A stretch of DNA of 64,000 nt. It comes from Whitmania pigra (taxonomy: Eukaryota; Annelida; Clitellata; Hirudinida; Haemopidae). Where the stretch lies: positions 1,315,501 through 1,379,500 of the forward strand of contig JAJTWR010000254.1 of the NCBI GenBank assembly GCA_021613335.1, given 5' to 3'. This document shows positions 1 to 16,199 of the stretch, piece by piece. Both the position numbers and the translations under genes were made by a program. Within the stretch, counting starts at the first letter, position 1, and each line of letters opens with the position of its first letter. The notes below the pieces were generated by a model. The model was not told the DNA's origin and did no database searches. It was given only the letters and a program-made list of their open reading frames with translations.

Positions 1-634
1 TACATATCTTATTTAAAAAATCAGTTCTCTGAACACTCTCAGTACAACAGCACAGTTTCCGATCGACGTTCACTACATTTTTTTCGACCTGAATATGGCA
101 TCCAAACGAGTACATGACATTTGACATTGCGGTGTAGAAAAAGCTCGGGCAGGGTTTGAGGTATTTATATTTCACAAAAATTTTACTGATATTAAATTCA
201 ACTTATTATTGTGTTGCAACAGACCGTAAATACCGGCTGACAATATTAACTAGTGCTTATTTTCGGGAAAACACCCATGAACGCGCAGATTTATTTATTA
301 TAGACATGCCGTCGGTTATGGACAGCCCCTAAATGTTTTTCGTTTAATGTTTTGTAACGTTATAATTAATCTAATAACCTCAGATATGAATCTTTGCTTA
401 AGCGACATGTGATTTAGTTTGTAATTAGCTGTTTCTATAATTCGATGTATTAATGTTTTTCTTTAGAAAAAGCTTAGATTGCTTTTTAAATTTAAGTTTT
501 AAATATTTATAAACGGATTCAAATAATCTGTTCGTTTTCGAAATTTATTAAGGCTCTGTCTCAGCTTTCCACTTTTCTAGTGAATAAAGTTTGCAGAACC
601 ATGCTAAAGTGTAGGATACTCATTTCATTTTCAG

Positions 635-863
635 CCAGGACATCAACCAGCCAGTCGAATTTATGAACCAGCAGAGATCTTCAAACCAGGTAAAAGAATA
701 GTTGCTACGACATCCAGCTTCAATATCGCAGTCGTCCCACGTAAAACCACCTTCAACACCAACTAATTGCAGTGACTACTTCAGCCTAGGAAGTTCCATC
801 TCAAATCAAGCAGACGCTCTAACCCTACGAGTCTTCCCTCAAACTCGGTACCTAAACAATTAG
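635..863 (+). other. possible 3'-terminal exons of an unknown + strand gene
   Basis: A good acceptor (pyrimidine run then CAG, about 621-634) opens a reading frame that stays open to a consensus donor (CAG|GTAAAA, about 690). After a TAG the same frame resumes behind a second CAG at about 731 and ends at TAG 861-863. Read as two exons with an intron of about 42 bp, it encodes a short Ser/Thr/Pro/Asn-rich tail with no domain I recognise. It would lie tail-to-tail with the SRPK gene. Composition and splice signals are only suggestive, the intron would be unusually short, and chance is a real alternative. Confidence 0.18.
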
Positions 864-1109
864 GCGCAGCGGCGCCCTCCAAAGCCACCAAAAATTGCAT
901 TTTGACATTCTTTCATTGGCCATGCAATAAAATATCATGATTTTTGGTTCACTTACTTCACAGATAATTAGTCATACCAGACATCAACATCATTATCCAA
1001 AATTACATGTTATTGTAAATGACATCCCACTCAAAAAAAAAACAAATTTTAATATGACAAGCCTACATTTAAAAAAGTTTTAGAATGTGAAGAATCATGC
1101 ATCAAAATA

Positions 1110-5702
<4,593 letters not shown>

Positions 5703-7595
5703 CGTCACCCTTCGCGCGATCAACCACACTTAAAAATGTTCCGCAGATTCCAGTTTCCTACAGCGAAAATATGATAGACAGCCAACAAGCATATAAAATT
5801 ATAACTCGTATTTACACTATACTCTATTATTTCATAAATTTAAGTCAACTAAAGCGACTAAAGATACGAATATTTTTAAATAAATTCAAACAAATTTCTA
5901 AAATTTGTAGTTTTTACGAATAAAGCTACTTTTCTACATGAAATTCAAAAATATTTAATTTATTGTGACCCAAAGTTGTCAAATTAATGACAAATGCCTA
6001 AAAACATGCAAATCCATTAATATAGCTTTGATGGCTTTGCGTTATGATGAATTATATAAAGTTTTCACGGCGAAATGTTTGCTCATATATTCATTAGAGA
6101 TCTGAAATTTGGGCAAAGTTATGCTTTTTGTAGTATGGATCAATATCAACAAAATAATAAGACAATGTAAGAGATGTAAAAGACAATTGACTTTTTTGCT
6201 GACATGGCAGTTGCGCACGAATATTGCGCAAACGACATTTGCGTTAACTCTTAATTTTAATTGAAATGTTTTTGAATTCTTTTAAAATATCGTTTTATAG
6301 GTTTACGAGTTTAAACGTTCCTCGAAATAACTAGAAATTAAAAAATTTAATGTAAATCCCCAAACAAATTTACAATTTCTAACAAAATGTATGTACGACA
6401 AATTAATTAATTAGGCTTTCTATTAACTCGACGATGAGCGAAGAACAGGTGTTTGGCGGCGATCTAGTAGGTGATAGAGATAAGGTGGGGTGGAGACAAA
6501 AATGTTAAAATCCCAGCAACTCGCAAGAACTTCAATAACTAACGCTTGACGATTTTATTTTGACAGTTGGTTGACTTCACAACAGATCCCGATATAAAAA
6601 AACATTTTAGAAAACGTGTCTAAACTTCTTTTACCTGGCTATAATTTATTTTCAAACATATATGCGCAAATACTATTTGAGCAACAGTCTGGTTACCCGC
6701 TTTCTCATACACTGAATTTAGAACAGTGGTGCTTCGTTTGACTGAGAGCCAGAAACAGAGTTAAGAGAACCGCTGGGAGCCAAACGAATGATAACGTGTA
6801 AAAGATTCCAAATTTAAACCTACTCAGCATCAAGTTGACGCACATGTACAGTTGAATATACAAAGTTGCGACTTAAGGTTGACGTTCCTAGTTAATCTCG
6901 ACAGTTTTACGTTAACGAGTCAATGTGACAGATGAATTTGTTTTGTACTGGTTGGAAAGTTCATGTTTGACGGTTTCCTGACAGTAAACTGTCGAACCTG
7001 GAATCCACTGTTGATTATGTTGAATCCTCACTCTATCATCTGCTTTAATCTTTTTAAAAGTTGTTTTCCACCGAGCAGCATCTTCAACGCAAAATGAACT
7101 CGGTCCATAAGATTAATCTTCATCACTTTTTAAGATTGAGGGCCCTGAATGCTGAAGGAAGATTAGATTTTTTGAAGTTAATATATAACTAATCAATACT
7201 GAAATTTTTGTTAACATCACTGTATTTCATAAAAAAATATTTGTGATGCTAAATTAATAAATATCTACATTAATGGCATTGCCAACTATATAGTAAGATG
7301 AAAATATGTAATCTTATTATGTGAGTTTCACAACTTTATAGCAAGCTTTTTGTTATATCTGGTTAGTAAGCGAACGGGTAAAGTTTTATCCCGAACAATC
7401 AAAATAAAAGTATTAAAAATGCTTTGATGAAACTATGTTGAAGTTAAGATAAATTCCAAAGTATATACATTTCATAACATGTAACATATGGCAAAGACAT
7501 GTTACAAATGATTCACAAATTATCAACATTAAAATGTTCAGTGTTATGAAACAGAAATAGCCTTGGTGGATCAAATCATTGAGAAGCATAAAAAG
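5703..7595. other. intergenic: SRPK upstream region
   Basis: No conserved exon recognised. The SRPK promoter should lie just above 5702. The minus strand near 6950-7130 reads as a short stretch resembling the C-terminal end of a Ty3/Gypsy-type polyprotein (a DDRVRIQHNQQWIPGS-like segment), too short and isolated to call. The rest is A+T-rich. Confidence 0.3.
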
Positions 7596-10500
7596 TCATT
7601 GAGCTGGAATTTTTGGCAGACCAAATTCATCTACTGGTATGCCATCCTGCAACAATGTACAATATTAGAATATAAGATTACTGACAAAAAAAGAATTACT
7701 TATACTGTATAAGTTATACATACCTTGTTAACAACACTCTCACTCCCTGGAACAGAAGTAGGGGCATTTGGAGCTCTAGATGCTTCATCAAGATAGGAAG
7801 AATCATCATCAAGAGCTATTTCATCACCTAATGCTTCTAATTCAGCTTCTAATTCATCTTCATCTATTTCTGGCATGCCATAACTTCTGCCCATAATTTC
7901 TTGTATTTCATTGGATTGCTCAGTAAGGTCTTCCATCTGGTCTTGGAGATCCTATTTATAAGAACAATTGAAACTTGAAATTACTATTAGACAATACTTT
8001 TATTTTTATTAATGTTAAAATCTGACTCAAGCAAAAACAACAATCAAATCATAAAGGAATTCATTTTTGTTGATTCCAATTCTGGATTGAAAGAAATATA
8101 CAAATGTGCAGGATGCATGTTTTGCAAGTTTTACATGTATTTTGGATAATTCTAAGCTTCAATTTAATAGAACTTTAAAAGTAAAGATATTTACCTCAAT
8201 TGTATTAACATTGATTTTCTTAAACTCCTTTTTGAATTCCTTCACTCCACTTTTCATTGCATTAACCTTCGTAAATTTTATATATATATTATATATTAAG
8301 GAGTTTGAAACTGTTGTGATTTTTGTAAACAAATGAAGTCAAAAATACCAACAGAAAAAACATATTTAACCAAGGCACCAATGCATACTCACAGCAACTT
8401 GGGTATCCTTCAGAGACTGAATATTGTAATTGGCTTGTTCTAAGTTGAAAGATTGTTGCATCAAGTTATCTCTCTGTTGTTCAAACCTGTAAAACATAAC
8501 AAATGCTTGCCAGAACATCCTTACTTAAGTAAACTTAATAATTAAATTATTACTGATTGGTTTTTCACATCACACACTTAGTTACACTAACAAATTAAAC
8601 TGCATTAATCAACCAAATAAATTACCTACTTTGAAAAATCCTGATTGATATGTTAACATAAATTTATAACAAAAATTATAAATCACATAAATCTAAAGCC
8701 TCAAACACTCTTAGCAAAAATAATCTGCCATTTTAAAGCATCAATGAACTACAAATATTGTGATTACACTGATAGTGCAGTCATGAATGTTTCATTTTAC
8801 AAGAATTATCTAGGAAATGATATATAGAATTTGTCCTTTTTTTTAAACAGAAATTATTATGTTAGGTTTCCTAATACAACTAGTTAAGACATGTCATGTC
8901 TTTAACTCTCGTCCGGTTCATGCTAAAAAGTTAAATTCCCAGTTCTTGGGTTCAAATTGCACACCTATTGGTTTGCATTTAATATTGAATATTGAATTTT
9001 TTTGTAAAGTTATTTAGACAATAACAATTTTATTTATTTTAAATTTATTCATGTGAATGATTTAAGCAAATAAACATGTTGAATTTACTAGAACATTTTT
9101 AAATAATACTTTTTATCAAATAAAAATTAATTACACTGCTCATTTGAGATTCAATGTAATCAATTTGGCTTCTACACAAAATGTTTGCTCATCATTTTCC
9201 TAGTAGATTACTGGCATCATTTTTAAAATAAGATCATAGTAACTAAACAAATTGCAAGTAATGGATGAGGGTTAACATCTTAATCAGAAAGTTAATCAAA
9301 CAATTCCACTGAAAGCAAAAGATGGAGAACTATAACTTTGTTTATATTTGAAAGGTCAACTAGAATTTTTTTAAAAAGTGCACTTACATTCGCTTTTGTT
9401 TCAAAATTCTCACAGCTTTCTGTTTGAGAAGATTCTGTTCAGATAAAAAAAATGCAATAGATTCAGCAGCATTAAGATAAAATATATTTAAGCTAGTTCA
9501 TCAACTTAAAATTTAAGTACCTTAGAAGGGCCCTCCCTCATTTTCTTCATTTGATCTCGGTATTTTGCAAGCTCCTGGTCAAGCCTAGCTATTTTTTTGT
9601 CAACTGATTCACCTCTTGTATCAAGCTGCATTGTGAACATTATTTGTTTATTGTTAACATAAACTTATAAGTTACATTAGTAGTATATTAACTTTCATCT
9701 ACAGTTATTGCTCCGAACAATGTTTTTCAAAATGCTGTTGTGTGATTTTTATGTGATAGGGTTTGTGACAATTGATTACAAAGTTTGGTTGTTTCCATTC
9801 ATATTTGTCCCATTGGGAGGGAGTCAAACTTATGGTATTATCATTATATAAAACGAACAAAACCACATGAAAGACATCATAGATAGATGACTGCAATTCT
9901 GTATTTCACCCCAACATTTTTATCTACAATCGAACCAGGTTATGTTACTAGACTAGGGGTTTGCCAAAAAGTGTTTAGATAACCAATGATCGAGATAACC
10001 GAAAACAAATATGTGGTAATATATTAACAGTATCCTATAATTTCTTTATGTATATGATGTGCGTTAATAAATGAGAATGTACATGCATAAGATCTTAATG
10101 GATTTGAGACCAGGAACATCTGAATGAATTCTTAAGTTGTCCACGATAATTGCCACCTTTTTTCTGCTTGAAACTTCCTGTCCCACTTTTTCACCCATGC
10201 ACTGAATAGTTCTCCTGCGATCTTGGCTGGCCATCACAATCTGGCTTTGGGAGAACTCTGGTTTGCTTAAAGCAAGGGTGTCCAATCTTTTTAACCATAG
10301 GGCCAAGTGTACAACTTTTAAACTAGTCACGGGCCGGATTAGCGATTTCACAACAAAAAATACCTCTTTATGCTACATTTAAGCTAGAAGAGTGTAGTTA
10401 CCTGAATTGTTTACTTTTAGTTTTGAGGGGTGGAGTTTGTTTTGAATTGAGTTTTTCGGAGGAGTTTTTGCTATTGTCATTAGAAATCAAGTACGGTTGT

Positions 10501-11956
10501 TATTCTTGGTTGTAGCTATTAAACATAACACAATAATCACAAGAGTCTTATAAGTTGATGCTTATGATCAGTTTAATGTTTAATCTGGCACTGCTTTTTT
10601 TTTTTTTTGCTTGCACAAGTAGTCTATGTCTGCCCAACAGTAGAAGTTGCAATGCCCAGTGATGCCACCAAATGTTTATCTGTAAGCAGAGATCTTAACT
10701 TTAATTTCGTTCTAGAAAACAGTCGTAACAGTAGTGGCAAGCCTCCCCATGAAATGCCATAATCTGGAAAACATTTCCAAAAACCTCAGTTTAATCAGCA
10801 TTAAAAATGTTCTGAGTCTCATCATAGGTATCCAAAATGATATATGTTGTGCCTCTTCTGAAATCCAGCCATCCCCAATTTGCTTTAAAGTCAGGGTGTC
10901 CTAGCTTGGCAGTACGGGACCATTTATGGGAAGGTTTGTTGCTTGTGAATTTGTGAACCATTGAAGCACTGCATCAACATCTTTGTTCACAACTTTTCTT
11001 GTTGGATCAAGCAAACTTCTCATACATTTGCTTTATCATGTCGGCCTTCTTTTTCCATCCTGAAATGGTGTTTGCTAAAATGCTATGGTGACATCTGCCA
11101 GTTTTATTCCATTTTCAAGCTGTAGTATGATTATTTTTAGTCAAATGGAACACTTTTAGGGTTTGGGAACACAAAAGTTATATTTTAATTTTTGCCATAC
11201 TTTTCATCAGCACCCTAGTACGTATAAATGAAACTGATTTAAAACCCCAGACTTGTTTGTAATAAATTCAACTCCAGAAGTTGAATAACCTTTTCCAATT
11301 ATTTGAAGACTTTTTTTCAAGATTTGCAAACCCCCTCAAACTCTTCTGGCAAGCATCATATTTCTTCAACATGCTGTTAAATTTTTGAAAACATTTTCTT
11401 CTTAGCAAAAAAATTTAGCTAACTTATGAGATTGATGGGGGTAAGTTCAGAAAATAAAAATACCAATTGCATATGATTATCTTCCATACTTTATTTTACT
11501 AATATATTTAGATATCTAGCACACTACCTTAATGTCAATATCTGTAAATTGGATATTTTAGCCTAAACTCTCTTGAACAGGAAGTTTTTCATCAAGTGTC
11601 TAAAGCCTTCATCATGTAATTTTGAAATCACAATTATCACACCTTTCTTCGCATTTGCATTCTTAACTAAAACCACAACTTAACCAAAAATAAACTGCAA
11701 AAAAGTTAAATAAAACTTAATTTAATTCCTTGATCTAAGTGTGCCTAACATTTATGAGCCCTTACAACTTTGTTTCAAACTTGATCAACTTACATTATAT
11801 TAACAATTTATATTGAAAAAACAAAACTAAAGACCATAATTAACAAGCAAATTACATTTAGGTATCATAAAATATTACAATACTAACGCTGGTAACACAG
11901 TCTGACATATTGGGAGGAGGTTGTTTTGGCTTAGAGCTACCAAATAACCGATTCAT
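7596..11956 (-). CDS. CHMP5: charged multivesicular body protein 5 (ESCRT-III-associated, Vps60), complete, 7 exons
   Basis: ESCRT-III-like coiled-coil protein (yeast Vps60) that acts with VTA1/VPS4 at endosomes in multivesicular-body sorting. Exons (descending): 11956-11888, 9625-9521, 9434-9388, 8486-8393, 8266-8195, 7951-7724, 7646-7596. They join in frame to 666 nt, 221 aa, against 219 in human. Diagnostic stretches: start [15 protein letters not shown], helix 1 with [10 protein letters not shown], helix 2 with [18 protein letters not shown], acidic hinge [15 protein letters not shown], and C-terminus [12 protein letters not shown]. Basic N-terminal and acidic C-terminal halves are as expected for CHMPs. 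Intron 1 (9626-11887) is large and carries transposon debris. The ATG at 11956-11954 matches the family N-terminus, fixing the start. Next gene leftwards is SRPK on the same strand, about 1.9 kb away, with no sign of co-regulation. Confidence 0.96.
9927..11150 (-). pseudogene. pogo/Tigger-type transposase fossil inside CHMP5 intron 1
   Basis: Read on the minus strand from 11150 down, broken frames give in order: an HTH-like piece ([17 protein letters not shown], about 11090-11010), a CENP-B-type DNA-binding tail ([11 protein letters not shown], about 10880), a first catalytic block resembling IFNADET (about 10810) and a late DDE block (KKVAIIVDN followed by GLKSIKI, about 10160-10090). This order is that of pogo/Tigger transposases. 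Many stops and shifts mean it is dead. Sequence at 9927-10012 (AACCAGGTTATG, then GATCGAGATAACCGAAAA) resembles a Tigger-like terminus. Confidence 0.6.
10273..10350 (+). repeat. hAT-like transposon terminus
   Basis: A block starting AAGGGTGTCCAATC and continuing to a CACGGGCCGGATT motif resembles the terminal sequence of hAT (Charlie-like) elements. It interrupts the Tigger fossil. A related GTCAGGGTGTCCTAGC occurs at about 10887-10902. No partner end or target duplication was identified. Confidence 0.35.
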
Positions 11957-12457
11957 TCTTGCGATATATCCTGCAGGTAATAAAGTAGACGCGACGAAAA
12001 TATATACGATGTACCGATGTCGATGACACAGGAAAGATTATTTAGCGCAAACTAAAAGTAAATATAGTTTTCAGACTGCAACAAAAATAAATTAACGATT
12101 TACTTATTTTTAATAAATTGTTGTTACTTTTCAAATAAAATAATAAATATAATTTTTTTTAAATTTACATTTTCCTAACCTAAATTGGAACACTTTACAT
12201 ACCTTTCAAATTATGTACTAAAATAAGGCAAAAATGTTTTTTAAGAAATAGCACATATTGGCATTTTAATACGACGAAAACAAAAAAAAATACGACAAAA
12301 GAAAAATTCTCCTTTGATGAAGTATACAAATTGATTGTAATGCTAATCAAACGGCCTGGTAAACCAAAACAATGAGAACAATGTCCGACAATCCTATCAA
12401 CCTCTAAATCTCAAACTAGGGCTTACAATACACTGACCCCTCCACCCCATCCTTACT

Positions 12458-12503
12458 TATCAGTGTATTAAGTACACGAGTACTTAAGTACTCGGCATCA
12501 CTG
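12458..12503. repeat. short foldback with 18-bp perfect palindrome
   Basis: CGAGTACTTAAGTACTCG at 12477-12494 is a perfect palindrome. It lies between inverted CAGTG (about 12461) and CACTG (about 12498), so the whole 45-bp block is an imperfect foldback. CAGTG/CACTG ends are typical of hAT-type MITEs, so this is probably a collapsed or minimal non-autonomous element. Confidence 0.4.
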
Positions 12504-12569
12504 ATTAAGTTATTATAAATAATCGAACGCTGCGCGGAAATACATACTTTTCCACGACTCGTGCCTTTT

Positions 12570-12722
12570 AACAGTCACACAATAGTGGCATAGTAGAGAT
12601 AGTAGAGGGTGGCATAATAAATTTATTTTGTATTGAATTTTGTCGGGACCGAGCAAACGTGGTATAATAGAGAGAGTGGCATAGTAGCGAGGTGGCATAG
12701 TACCGAGATTTGACTGTATACT
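12570..12722. repeat. Tigger/pogo-like subterminal repeat block
   Basis: Repeated GTGGCATAGTA units with GACCGAGC and CCGAGATTTGACTG form a block that on the minus strand begins CAGTCAAATCTCGGTAC. This is the pattern of pogo/Tigger-type terminal inverted repeats (CAGT...CTCG). No transposase is linked to it. Confidence 0.4.
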
Positions 12723-12734
12723 CTTATTATCAAA

Positions 12735-12900
12735 AGAAATCATTGGACGATCTGAGGAATAGTCTTGACTTGATGAGGGCCTCGTAAGATGATCCTCTTT
12801 GATGTGTGGCTCGCATATGTAGTACATCAATCGATGCGCTAAATCAAATGCCAAATTGAAACCTAACTCTTCAATGGACACATTTATCAAGGACTACTGA
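12735..12900 (-). repeat. dispersed repeat, family also at 33000-33060 and 61110-61385
   Basis: The minus strand carries segments (CCATTGAAGAGTTAGG, ATTTGGCATTTGATTTAGCG, TTCCTCAGATCGTCCAATG) that recur in diverged form near 33010-33062 and twice in the 61.1-61.4 kb region. An open frame crosses it (12513-12890), but the other copies show no matching frame, so I treat it as repeat DNA. Family unknown. Confidence 0.45.
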
Positions 12901-12944
12901 CTTTGAAAAAGTATCACGCTACGCATTTTGTCTATATTGGTGGG

Positions 12945-13002
12945 CCTGCCCCCTCCCCTCCCCCTCCTCCCCCCCCCCTTAATCCAGCACTGCCACTGAA
13001 AA
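12945..13002 (-). repeat. hAT-like terminus with G-rich tract
   Basis: Read from 13001 on the minus strand it begins CAGTGGCAGTGCTGGATTAA and runs into a long G-rich tract, a common layout for hAT or MITE ends in invertebrates. Similar ends lie near 14823-14898, 18428-18500 and 24655-24715. Confidence 0.35.
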
Positions 13003-13205
13003 TAACGTAAACAGTGAAATCAAATTAAAACAATTAATTCTGGATCGATATTAGTGCATTCAGCTTCCTGCTGAAGAGCTGTCATTACTGCTGAGCCAAT
13101 CAACAGATAAAAACTCAGCAAACAACATCATAAAACGCATGGACTGAAAAACTAAAACCCTCAATGCCCCGATTCAGCCGAGGATAATCAGAACGACCCA
13201 TCCTG

Positions 13206-14218
13206 AATGAGTGCAAAATAGAACATGAAAATTCGAACCAACAGGACACAAAACGTCGTGAAAACCAAAATCAGACTTAATAAAAAAGAGCAGAGAATGA
13301 TTGAAAGACAAAGACATCGAAATGTCCTTCAAAGTTTGTTCAAAAAAAGTCCAGCAGCAGGGTCTCATTCAGTGCTGAGTGAGGATTACAGGGAAAAATC
13401 AAATACAGCTCCAGTCGAAGTCTTGGTCGATATTGGAGACAAATTTTCTCAAAAAACTCAGTTGAAGACAAAAGACCCGTTTCACATGACATGACATAAC
13501 AGACTAAAGAAACATCACATAGAAGGGATCAAAAACATCGACTTTGCGGTCCATACATCACTATGGCTACTGACAGGTTTGTTTCCATCGCCATTCAAAA
13601 TCGGAAGTTACCTGCATTCCCAAGACAAAAGGAGCCACCAAACCAAGTGATTTCAGACCGATTACAGGGAGTCCCCTCATCAGTCTCTTTCACAGAATTT
13701 TCAACAAACGAATGATTTCCTTACCATTGTCTCCGCGCCAGAAAGCGTTTCGATAAGAAGATGGTCTCGCCGATAAGATATGGCTGGCGAAATCCCTCAT
13801 CAAGAAAATGAAGCAAGAACTGAAAAAGTTAAATCTGACTTTTGTTGATGAGTCGAAAGCATTTGACTCAGATTCTCGAACTGGGTGCACCGCCGCTGTT
13901 GATTGAATATCTGTCAGAATATTACAAAGATAATTGGGTTCATATAAGAACGGGAGAAGAGATGAGCGGTCATTCTCATAGGCATGAAGCAGGGTGATCC
14001 AATGCCTCCAATGCCGTTATGGACATGATCCTTAGTAAGGTGAACAGATCAATCGGAACACCAGAAGATGCAGCATCTAAAATTAAATGCAATTACATTG
14101 CTTTTGCGGATGACCTTTGGTTGATGTCCACAATTGACGATGGAATGCAAATGCTGTTGGTGCAACTTGAAGGAGCAATGAAAAAGGTGGGTTTGCCCCC
14201 CACCGGCCTAAAATGATG
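13206..14218 (+). pseudogene. non-LTR (LINE) reverse transcriptase fossil
   Basis: Frame-broken pieces in RT order: a basic stretch (13225-13494), a CIPKTKG...DFRPIT block (about 13610-13680, RT motif 1-2 region), a DESKAFDS block (about 13845-13870, motif A), a degraded G-KQGDP-like region (about 13985-14010), and YIAFADDLWLMST (about 14094-14135, motif C, FADD) followed by KKVGLPPTGLK. The F-ADD box and DFRPIT are diagnostic of LINE RT. FADDL and the spacing suggest an R2/NeSL-like rather than CR1-like clade, but that is uncertain. No endonuclease or 3' end recognised. Confidence 0.6.
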
Positions 14219-14298
14219 TCCTCGTTTTTACTGCTAAAGAAGAATGTTGTAAAAAGCTTCAGCCCTTGATCTACGTAATTCTATAAATTGTATCAATT

Positions 14299-14501
14299 CC
14301 AGAAGTTCTATCAAAATTTTTTAATGAAATCAAAGTGGCTAATTACATTGCAGTAAATATTCCACTGCATCGCCGTCTTCTGTTACATATCTCAAAGATA
14401 AAGAAAATTGATTGATGCTGCTAATATCTAGTAGAGTCAACAATCACTGCAAAGTAATTAGCCACTTTGATTTCATTAAAAAATTTTGATAGAACCTCTG
14501 G
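14299..14501. mobile_element. foldback/MITE-like element with 42-bp perfect inverted repeats
   Basis: Arms 14305-14346 and 14454-14495 are perfect reverse complements (42 bp each). They extend imperfectly outward through CCAGA and inward through TTGCAGT to about 50 bp. The loop is about 107 bp with no coding sense. It lies directly after the LINE RT fossil. No TIR family assigned and no clear target duplication seen. Confidence 0.6.
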
Positions 14502-14822
14502 CGATATGGATGGTATTAGATCATTTTGTATTCCTGGACCGAATATGTTGCATTTCGATCACCCATTAATAGATGCTGTTCCATTAATATATCGTTTCTA
14601 ACCAATAGTTTCACAGGTTTCAAGAAATCTTTTATTCGTTTGTTGGAAAATCTAAATCATGATGCCCGCGACGACCAATTGGAGTGTCAATACTTGTTTT
14701 CCAAAAAAGTTGTTCTATCATTAAACAAACGGAATTTTTTAAGAAGAATTATAAATCTATTGTGCTTCGTAACATGATAAAGTTGTAATTAAATATATAT
14801 TTTGTTAGTCTTGAAAAGGCCC

Positions 14823-14898
14823 CATTTTTTGGAAAGTGCACGTAGGGGGAGCGGCCTCTCCCTCTGCTTCCCCCTCCCTCCCGGCTACGTCTCTGATT
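14823..14898 (-). repeat. G/C-rich transposon terminus
   Basis: Minus strand reads CAGAGACGTAGCCGGGAGGG and then G-rich sequence, resembling hAT-type ends of the CAGAGGCGTAGCC form. The partner end was not found. Confidence 0.3.
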
Positions 14899-15741
14899 AC
14901 TGGAGATTATAAAGTTGGGCAATTGAATTTTTAATTAACTTGCACAATTCATTTTAATATGGAATAGTTTGAATGTGAAAATTGAGAGAGTAAATTGAGA
15001 ATCTCAGACACAAGATTGTTGCATATATTTTCAGGTGGGTCTCTCTGGAAGAGGTTGAAGGAGAATTTGCCTTTCAGCACCAAAGCAACAATAACAAATT
15101 TCATTTGCGTAATTGCCCATTTCAATTTTGAGTTCTAATGTTCATGTGTCCCCCAAATTTCTCTAGGCAGCGGCTGCACTCCCTTCTCTCAGGCCTCTTA
15201 CTTTGGCCTTGACTCTTTACGCTCGCCTCGTCTTACTCTTGTTCTTATGGCTCTCGAGTAAAGTTATGGTCGTTAATAAACATGTAAATATTACGAGTGT
15301 TACTATTATGTTGGTCAGCATGGTAAAATCAATCGAGTGAGTTTATTTTCTTCGATTCTATTCTTTCTGGCATCTAGGGATATACAATTTTTTGTCTGTG
15401 TATTTTTCCTCAAAATCTCTAATTGATGTGACGTCTCACCCTTACAGCTCCCCTCGTCCCATATCATCACAAATGTTTGAATTTTCTTCCTCCAACCCTA
15501 AATGCGTTACATCATTTATGGATGGCCCCTGCGAAACCACACCACAAATAATTAATGACCCCAGCTGTTTAATCGAGCAGACTTTTAGATGCTGAAACTA
15601 TTCCCCCAAAAAAGTATAAATCGGATATTAAAAGCCCGAATAAATTCACTTTTATCCATAAAAGTCAGTATTATAATAAGGGCCCCCTTTATATATCGAC
15701 CGACATCGACCGTTCGACGAGAGGAAAATTTGTTTTGCTTA

Positions 15742-15957
15742 ATGATGAGCAAGTTCCAAGAAGGAATCCAGGCCCAAAGGCAAATTGTGGAGCAGTTACG
15801 CATCGAGGCAGCTGTGCATCGCATCACCGTCTCGGAATCCATTGCGGAAATTATGAAATTTTGTCAGCAGCGACAAGACGAAGACGTGCTTATGAAGGGG
15901 TTCGCCAAACAGAACGATAACCCATTTAAAGAAAAAAGCAGTTGCTCCATCATATGA
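15742..15957 (+). CDS. heterotrimeric G-protein gamma subunit, single coding exon
   Basis: Membrane-anchored partner of G-beta in GPCR signalling. The 71-aa product (70 if the second ATG at 15745 is used) has the family layout: an N-terminal coiled-coil helix (QAQRQIVEQLRIEAAVHRITV), a second helix (SESIAEIMKFCQQ), the conserved NPFKEK motif and a C-terminal CaaX box (CSII) for prenylation, presumably geranylgeranylation given the Ile. Length matches the usual 68-75 aa. The nearest resemblance I can judge is to the insect Ggamma1 type (NPFREKSSC ending). The upstream frame is open to 15589, but the first family-like Met is at 15742. Coding is uninterrupted where many animal G-gamma genes have an intron, so an intronless ancestral form or a retrocopy are both possible. 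AATAAA lies at 16191-16196. Confidence 0.9.
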   Translation: MMSKFQEGIQAQRQIVEQLRIEAAVHRITVSESIAEIMKFCQQRQDEDVLMKGFAKQNDNPFKEKSSCSII

Positions 15958-16190
15958 TATGTCTACATCAACAGCCCTATACAGATGAGCACATAAGTCA
16001 GTATTTAACTTATCTGATGACATTCCAGACAATAATAATTTTTTTTACATCAAAACAATATGCTATTGAACATTGAAAATACAACTACTGAGGTTTCTGT
16101 CACAAGTATGTAACTTTTAATCTGAAAGGTCCAACCCATATCTTTCATAGAGGTGTTTTGTTGTTGTTTCTTGCAAGCAGGCTGAAAATG

Positions 16191-16196
16191 AATAAA
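16191..16196 (+). promoter_or_regulatory. candidate polyadenylation signal of the G-gamma gene
   Basis: Canonical AATAAA 234 bp after the G-gamma stop, preceded by a T/G-rich stretch. It is the first canonical hexamer in sense orientation after the stop. Confidence 0.5.
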
Positions 16197-16199
16197 ATT

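Noticed and set aside
6434..6514. Small plus-strand frame MSEEQVFGGDLV... as a first exon
   Set aside because: It ends within 25 codons. A donor exists (GTAGGT), but no matching downstream exon lies before the minus-strand CHMP5 gene.
12513..12890. 125-codon minus-strand frame as a gene
   Set aside because: It crosses a Tigger-like terminal block and a dispersed repeat whose other copies do not keep the frame.
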